Below, in pieces: positions 59,479-64,000 of a DNA stretch of 64,000 nt. The notes under the pieces were generated by a model, which saw only the letters and a list, made by a program, of their open reading frames with translations, was not told where the DNA came from and made no database searches. The position numbers and the translations under genes are program-made. The stretch is taken from assembly GCA_021202465.1 (NCBI GenBank), contig JAJQCZ010000050.1, forward strand, positions 5,082 through 69,081, in the 5' to 3' direction. The stretch comes from Lachnospiraceae bacterium (lineage in GTDB: Bacteria > Bacillota > Clostridia > Lachnospirales > Lachnospiraceae). The stretch's first letter is position 1. The number at the start of each line of letters is the position of its first letter.

Positions 59479-59507
59479 ATAATACCTCTCCCGCCCGGAT
59501 TCGTCAA
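59479..59507 (-). promoter_or_regulatory. Sigma-A promoter of acsD-acsC-acsE-acsB1
   Basis: TTGACG (59507-59502), 17-bp spacer, TATTAT (59484-59479), minus strand. Inverted arms CCGGATT/AATCCGG (59530-59524 and 59501-59495) flank the -35 box, which could serve a regulator or form a weak terminator for acsB copy 2. Confidence 0.8.
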
Positions 59508-59549
59508 CAAACTGTCAAACAAAAATCCGGACATTTGTGGGAAAACTTC

Positions 59550-61682
59550 TTACATCAGAGGGTCCAGACCCAGGGCCGGATGTCCGACTCCGGAGAGGAA
59601 TTCCACCAGAGTCTCGGGATCCTCGGCCACCGTCTCATCACCGATCATGGAGGTGAAGTCCTCGATGCCGTAGAGCTCTTTCGCCGTCGCGTTGAGCTTG
59701 TCCGCCACCTGATCCTTCAGCGCCTTGGGCAGCCACACGATGCGCTGCACGCCGCCCTCAGCCTTCATGAACTTCTTAGAGGCGATAAAGTGCTTGCCGT
59801 GACCCATGAAGCCGGGCGTCTGCACGCCGCCGCCGGTCATGGAAGCCATCTCGGAGAAGGTCATGCCCAGAGGGGTCATGCCCGTATGCTCACGGTTCAC
59901 GATGACCACACCGTTGGAGAAGGGCTCGATGCCGCAGATACATTCAAAGCATCCGCAGGACGTCATCGGATCCTCCATGATGGAGTACAGGGAAATGTTG
60001 TCCAGCGCGCCCTGCGAGTATTTCGCCACGGCTTCGTTGACCGCTTCCCATTTGCCCAGATTCTCGTCGATGACGCCGGTCTTCGGCACCACCTGGCAGG
60101 GACCGGAGGGATCCAGCTCGTTGGTTGCCTTGGCATCCAGCCACGACACAGCGCCGCACAGGCCCAGCCGCTCAGGCGTGACGATGCATACATGGGACGG
60201 GGAGAAGGCCTGGCACATGATGCAGGTGTAGAACTGATCCACCGTCTCGTCGGTCAGGGAGAGCAGGCGGGCGTCGCGCTTGTCGAAGACCTCATTGGCC
60301 TCCTTCCGCAGCGCCGTCACCTTCTCAGGATCTGTCACCACCGTCACCTGGCACTTATCCACCACCGCGTCAAATTCGCCCTTCACCTTGGCGTACAGCA
60401 CCTCGCCCAGATGCTTCGCCCGGAAACCGGCCTCGTAGGCGCTCTTGCTGACACGGATGCGGATCATATCACGCTGTCCGGTGTGCATCACGCCCTCAAT
60501 GCAGTTGATATAGGCATGGAATTTGCGCTCAAACACGGACTCGAAATCGGTCTGCATCTTCTTGCCCGCCACCTCGACGATGGTCGCCAGGTTGATCTTT
60601 GCACCCACCTCGAACTCGTCAAAGTCAGGCCCGATGAGGGTGATCTTATGATCCTCCACTTCAGGGAGCTCGCGGGTCCGTACCAGCTCCAGGCAATCCT
60701 TCCGGGAGCCGTCGGCCTCGATCTGCATATCGCCGCGGCGGATGATCTCGCCCTCGAAGGCATTGGCATAGTTCACAGGGATATCCACGTTGGTGACCTT
60801 TAGCTTGATGCGGCGGGCCTCCAGAGAGGTCTCCACGAACTTCGTAGTATCGGGCTGCACGATCAGGCTCATGGGCACACGCCACATGTCATTGTCATCG
60901 TTAGTCACCACGGGGAAACCGTAGGAAATGGCGCCGGCGCCGCAGGCTACGGTCATATCATCCACGGGCTCGTAAGCATTGACCATGGCGTTGACGCGCT
61001 TAAAGGTATATTCGCGGATTCCATCATAGTCGCCGGGCGTGATGGCACCGAAGATCAGCGCCGCCCGCACCGCCACGGAAATGACATGGGACACCGCCCA
61101 CAGGTCATAGCCCTCGGGCACCAACCGCACATTGAAGCCGGTCTGTACGCCCATCCGTGTCACCTGATCAATGATGCCGCCCACCAGGAACACAAAAATG
61201 CTCTTGGTCTGATAGCTCTTCACCGTCGCCACGGCCTCCTCGTCCGAGGGAGCCGATCCGATCAGCACAACGAATCCGGGGATGTCGCCGGTCACCAGCG
61301 GCACGCCGAGCTCACGGACCTCCGCGTCGGTGCAGTGTCCCCACAGGGGCGCATGGTCGTAGGGCGTCTGTCCATCCACATATTTGCAGGCCTCGATCAC
61401 CTCGGCGGCACAGGCCGTGCCGATGCCGGAGGTAAAGATGTCATGGGTCTTCTTTTCGCGGGTCATCTGGGACTGAATCCAGCCCATGATATTTTTCAGC
61501 TCGCCCACGTTGGTAACCTTCTCGCCGGTCATGGCGTAGATGCAGGGCAGGTAGTAAGCGGTATCGGGGAAAGCGACCGCCGTATCGTCAGAATATCTGG
61601 CGCTGACCTCCTCCAGGGACTTCACCGCTCTCTCAACCATCTCATCCGAGCCTTTAAAAACTCTTTCAAATAATGTTGCCAC
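59550..61682 (-). CDS. acsB: Acetyl-CoA synthase, copy 2
   Basis: 710 residues from a GTG at 61682 with GGAGG six bases upstream. Same reaction and domain plan as copy 1. A-cluster ligands intact: 'CIMCQAFSPSHVC', 'RLGLC' and 'SCGCFEC'. It lacks the extra Cys found in copy 1. It lies 69 nt after cooC in the acsA-cooC-acsB transcript, so this copy is the likelier partner of the bifunctional CODH/ACS complex. Many residues near the N-terminus ('TLFERVFKGSDEMVERAVK') differ from copy 1, whereas the A-cluster region is well conserved. Confidence 0.96.
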   Translation of the reverse strand: MATLFERVFKGSDEMVERAVKSLEEVSARYSDDTAVAFPDTAYYLPCIYAMTGEKVTNVGELKNIMGWIQSQMTREKKTHDIFTSGIGTACAAEVIEACKYVDGQTPYDHAPLWGHCTDAEVRELGVPLVTGDIPGFVVLIGSAPSDEEAVATVKSYQTKSIFVFLVGGIIDQVTRMGVQTGFNVRLVPEGYDLWAVSHVISVAVRAALIFGAITPGDYDGIREYTFKRVNAMVNAYEPVDDMTVACGAGAISYGFPVVTNDDNDMWRVPMSLIVQPDTTKFVETSLEARRIKLKVTNVDIPVNYANAFEGEIIRRGDMQIEADGSRKDCLELVRTRELPEVEDHKITLIGPDFDEFEVGAKINLATIVEVAGKKMQTDFESVFERKFHAYINCIEGVMHTGQRDMIRIRVSKSAYEAGFRAKHLGEVLYAKVKGEFDAVVDKCQVTVVTDPEKVTALRKEANEVFDKRDARLLSLTDETVDQFYTCIMCQAFSPSHVCIVTPERLGLCGAVSWLDAKATNELDPSGPCQVVPKTGVIDENLGKWEAVNEAVAKYSQGALDNISLYSIMEDPMTSCGCFECICGIEPFSNGVVIVNREHTGMTPLGMTFSEMASMTGGGVQTPGFMGHGKHFIASKKFMKAEGGVQRIVWLPKALKDQVADKLNATAKELYGIEDFTSMIGDETVAEDPETLVEFLSGVGHPALGLDPLM

Positions 61683-61751
61683 GTTTGTCCTCCAAATGTC
61701 TACTTCGTTCTATCGTCTCTATGTTCAGAAATATTTTCTTATACGTCACCG

Positions 61752-62519
61752 TCAGGCTTCCAGCTTCGCCTTGATGGCCCGGATCTCCTCCACGGCCTCC
61801 TCATCGTAGTCGTACGGAGATTCTCCCTGGCGATCGGCATCGATGACGCGGCTGCTGTAATGCACGAAGCCCAGCAGATCCTCCGCGGGAATCCGGCTGC
61901 GGACATACTCTTCGTCCTCCGCCGAGCGCACCTTGTTGGCCACCACGCGCACCTGTTTCACGCCCAGATCTGTGGCCAGCTCCTTCACCCGCTTATAGGT
62001 CTGAATGCTGCGGGCGCCGGGCTCGATCACCACGACAAACTGGTCCATATTGGAAGCGGTCCCCCGCCCCAGATGCTCCAGACCGGCCTCCATATCCATG
62101 ACGACCACATCGTCATCCTGCACCGTCAGATGGGACAGCAGCCGCTTCAGCAGGACATGCTCCGGGCAGACGCAGCCGGCCCCGGCTATATCCACAGTGC
62201 CCATAACCAGCAACTTCACGCCGTTGCAGGTCTTCGCGAAACGGTCCGGGATATCGTCCACCCGGGGCGTCATCTTGAAATACCGGACGATGCCGGAATC
62301 ATCCACACCGGTCCGTTCCTTCACCAAATCCTTCATCCGCGAGACCGGCGTGATGTCCGCCAGTTCCTCCTCCGGAAATCCCAGCGCCAGGCCCAGATTG
62401 GCATCCGGATCCACATCCGCGGCCAGAACCGTCCGTCCCTCGTCCGCGTAAAGTCTTGACAGAATGGCGGCGAAGGTGGTCTTTCCCACCCCGCCTTTAC
62501 CGGTTACTGCTACTTTCAT
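61752..62519 (-). CDS. cooC: CooC-type nickel-insertion ATPase
   Basis: 255 residues. A MinD/SIMIBI ATPase that matures the CODH nickel site. Deviant Walker A 'GKGGVGKTT' at residues 7-15, the Cys116-x-Cys118 pair ('GAGCVCPEH') that binds metal at the dimer interface, and 'VVVMDMEAGLEHLGRG' as Walker B/switch region. It lies 18 nt after acsA with a GGAGG ribosome site. Its position between acsA and acsB fits nickel delivery to CODH and perhaps to ACS. Confidence 0.94.
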   Translation of the reverse strand: MKVAVTGKGGVGKTTFAAILSRLYADEGRTVLAADVDPDANLGLALGFPEEELADITPVSRMKDLVKERTGVDDSGIVRYFKMTPRVDDIPDRFAKTCNGVKLLVMGTVDIAGAGCVCPEHVLLKRLLSHLTVQDDDVVVMDMEAGLEHLGRGTASNMDQFVVVIEPGARSIQTYKRVKELATDLGVKQVRVVANKVRSAEDEEYVRSRIPAEDLLGFVHYSSRVIDADRQGESPYDYDEEAVEEIRAIKAKLEA

Positions 62520-62537
62520 TGCCAGACCTCCCCGCTC

Positions 62538-64000
62538 TTAGATCCCAAGTGCGGTTCTCTTGGCCTCGATGCCCTCGATAATCGAATCGCCCAGCTTGTC
62601 GACATCCAGCTCCACGTGGTAGCAGGCGCCGACCCAGTCCTTCAGGCCGCCCTGCAGCAGGCCATCCACCTTACTGGAGCCCTTCGTCTGCGGATAAACA
62701 CCCAGATATGTATCCAGACCGGTCGCCACAACGTAGTTACCGATGGAAACCGCTTTCTCCGACATCCACTCCGGTGCGCAGCCCACGACCGGCATCTTGT
62801 TGATATCCCAGCCGGAATCCTTCGACATATTGGCGACAAGAACCATCATACGGCTGATATCCACGCAGGAACCCATATGCAGCACGGGCGGGATGTCCGC
62901 CAGCTCACAGACTCTCCGCAGACCGTCGCCACAGAATTTCTTCGCTTCCTTGCTCATCAGGCCGGCCTTGGCCGCTGCCTGCGCCGAACAGCCGGAAAGC
63001 ACCAGCACGATATCGTTGGCCAGCAGCTTCTTCATCAGCTCGATATGCGCATAATCATGGCGGACCTTGGGGTTATTGCATCCCACCATGGCCACCGCGC
63101 CCCGGATAACACCGGAATTGATGCACTCGATCAGCGGCCTGGTCGAACCGGTCTCATCCACAAAGCTGTTCGTAACCGTATCCAGCGTCTTGACGATGCT
63201 CTCATAGGAATAGCCCACCGTGGCCTTCTGCTTCATCTTCGGGATATAGACCAGATCCTTCTTACGGTTGGGGAAATTCTCCACGGCCATCCGCACGATC
63301 TTCTCCGCATTCTCCCCGGCATTTTCCGAATTAAAATGAATGAAATCAGAGTCAGGCATGCGGGCGATCTCGGACGTCGTAATAAACTTGGTATGGAAGC
63401 ATTTGCTCAGCGGTCCCAGCGCAGGGAAGATACACTGCACGTCTACTACGATGGCCTCACAGGCGCCGGTCAGCACCACATTTTCCTGGGAAAGGAAGTT
63501 TCCGGCCATGGGAATCCCATGACGCATGGCCACTTCATTGGAAGTACAGCAGACACCGGCGATGTTGATGCCCTTCGCGCCCACGGACTTCGCCAGCGCG
63601 ATCATTTCCGGTTTCTCGGAGTACTCCACGATCATCTCCGACAGGGACGGATCATGACCATGAACAATAATATTCACCATATCCTCTTCCATAACGCCCA
63701 GGTTCGCTTCCGTATCCTGCGGCATCGGAGTACCGAACATCACATCAGAGAACTCCGTTCCCATCATGGAACCGCCCCAGCCGTCGCTGAGTCCGCAGCG
63801 CAGGCTCTGACGCACCAGCGCCTCCGGCTCGGAGGAACATCCCATATGCGTCATATGCATGGCGCAGGACACCTCCCGGTCGATGGCGCGGGGTTCGATA
63901 TTTTCCCGCTTCCAGATCTCCTGGGTCTTCTCCGGCGCCCTCTTCAGGAAACGCTGCGTTCCGAAGGGTTTACCGTACTCCATCAGGCCGGTCTCCGCCA
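62538..64000 (-). CDS. acsA: Ni-dependent carbon monoxide dehydrogenase, 5' end cut by window edge
   Basis: C-terminal 486 or so residues; the frame is open beyond 64000, so the ATG at 63983 is internal and the N-terminal B/D-cluster cysteines lie outside. It reduces CO2 to CO for ACS. C-cluster ligands by order: His in 'IVHGHDPSLSE', Cys in 'IAGVCCTSNEVA', 'DVQCIFPAL', 'MVGCNNPKVRH', 'LSGCSAQAAAKAG' and 'HMGSCVDISRM'. Context with cooC and acsB makes it the acetogenic AcsA rather than a stand-alone CooS. Confidence 0.96.
   Translation of the reverse strand, partial: AETGLMEYGKPFGTQRFLKRAPEKTQEIWKRENIEPRAIDREVSCAMHMTHMGCSSEPEALVRQSLRCGLSDGWGGSMMGTEFSDVMFGTPMPQDTEANLGVMEEDMVNIIVHGHDPSLSEMIVEYSEKPEMIALAKSVGAKGINIAGVCCTSNEVAMRHGIPMAGNFLSQENVVLTGACEAIVVDVQCIFPALGPLSKCFHTKFITTSEIARMPDSDFIHFNSENAGENAEKIVRMAVENFPNRKKDLVYIPKMKQKATVGYSYESIVKTLDTVTNSFVDETGSTRPLIECINSGVIRGAVAMVGCNNPKVRHDYAHIELMKKLLANDIVLVLSGCSAQAAAKAGLMSKEAKKFCGDGLRRVCELADIPPVLHMGSCVDISRMMVLVANMSKDSGWDINKMPVVGCAPEWMSEKAVSIGNYVVATGLDTYLGVYPQTKGSSKVDGLLQGGLKDWVGACYHVELDVDKLGDSIIEGIEAKRTALGI

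Noticed and set aside
53952..61682. acsB pair as an assembly duplication
   Set aside because: The two genes differ throughout in protein and DNA sequence, start codon and flanks.

Overview
The window reads as chromosomal DNA of an acetogenic, anaerobic, spore-lineage Bacillota, most likely a high-GC member of the Lachnospiraceae (inference). Reasons: a bacterial Wood-Ljungdahl carbonyl-branch cluster (Ni-CODH, CooC, two acetyl-CoA synthases, both corrinoid Fe-S protein subunits, the methyltransferase and the corrinoid activator), sporulation proteins (a YyaC-type protease and a Spo0A C-terminal-domain protein), an S-box riboswitch on metK, the DnaD/DnaC loader pair, and many low-GC-Gram-positive lipoprotein and cell-wall families. 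No rRNA, tRNA, phage, IS element or CRISPR array was seen. Most genes lie on the minus strand.

Layout. 1-8.2 kb (mostly plus): the 3' part of a zinc/cadmium-type P1B ATPase with a histidine-rich N-terminus, a membrane-anchored unknown, an Rpn/PD-(D/E)XK nuclease, and a two-component system followed by a PepSY protein. 8.2-13.5 kb (minus): PRPP synthetase, DnaC, DnaD, then murC with a small membrane protein. Adjacent DnaA-box-like sites lie between dnaD and murC. 13.8-17.4 kb: a receiver-less Spo0A DNA-binding-domain protein, metK with its SAM-I riboswitch, and murA. 17.4-23 kb (minus): a large secreted unknown, then rpiB, an LMW phosphatase, a Sua5/TsaC protein and a homocysteine methyltransferase. 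23-27 kb: a MATE pump, a GtrA protein and a PrsA-like lipoprotein. 27-34 kb (minus): mfd, pth, a split ThrE exporter and a LarA-family racemase. 34-39.4 kb (plus): an ABC-F protein, a second MATE pump and a repeat-bearing polysaccharide deacetylase behind a structured leader. 39.4-46.2 kb (minus): a flavin-reductase protein, a frameshifted DUF4397-like gene, a small exporter, a YgiQ radical SAM protein, a LysM protein, YyaC and a large unknown. 46.2-49.8 kb (minus): a structured repeat region, aroD with an aromatic-rich leader peptide and attenuator-like terminator, folC and a DUF3786 protein. 49.9-64 kb (minus): the acs locus.

How the acs locus works. In transcription order it runs acsA (cut by the window edge), cooC, acsB copy 2, then a new promoter and acsD, acsC, acsE, acsB copy 1 and a strong terminator. 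A lipoprotein gene follows, and then acsV with its own promoter, a DUF3786 gene and folC. CODH makes CO from CO2, CooC helps load nickel, AcsE moves methyl from methyl-THF to the AcsCD corrinoid protein, AcsV re-reduces the corrinoid, and AcsB joins methyl, CO and CoA. FolC polyglutamylates the folate carrier. The two full-length but clearly diverged acsB genes lie on either side of acsDCE.

Most striking items: (1) the aroD leader, which carries a 32-codon ORF with a perfect Shine-Dalgarno, seven Tyr/Phe codons in a 14-residue stretch and a downstream hairpin with a T-rich tail, suggesting ribosome-mediated attenuation; (2) the acsB pair; (3) a dispersed hairpin element with a nearly invariant 28-nt loop and compensating stem changes; (4) two abutting DnaA-box consensus sites at the dnaD/murC junction; (5) a structured leader of no recognised class ahead of the deacetylase gene; (6) a G6-tract frameshift in the DUF4397-like gene.
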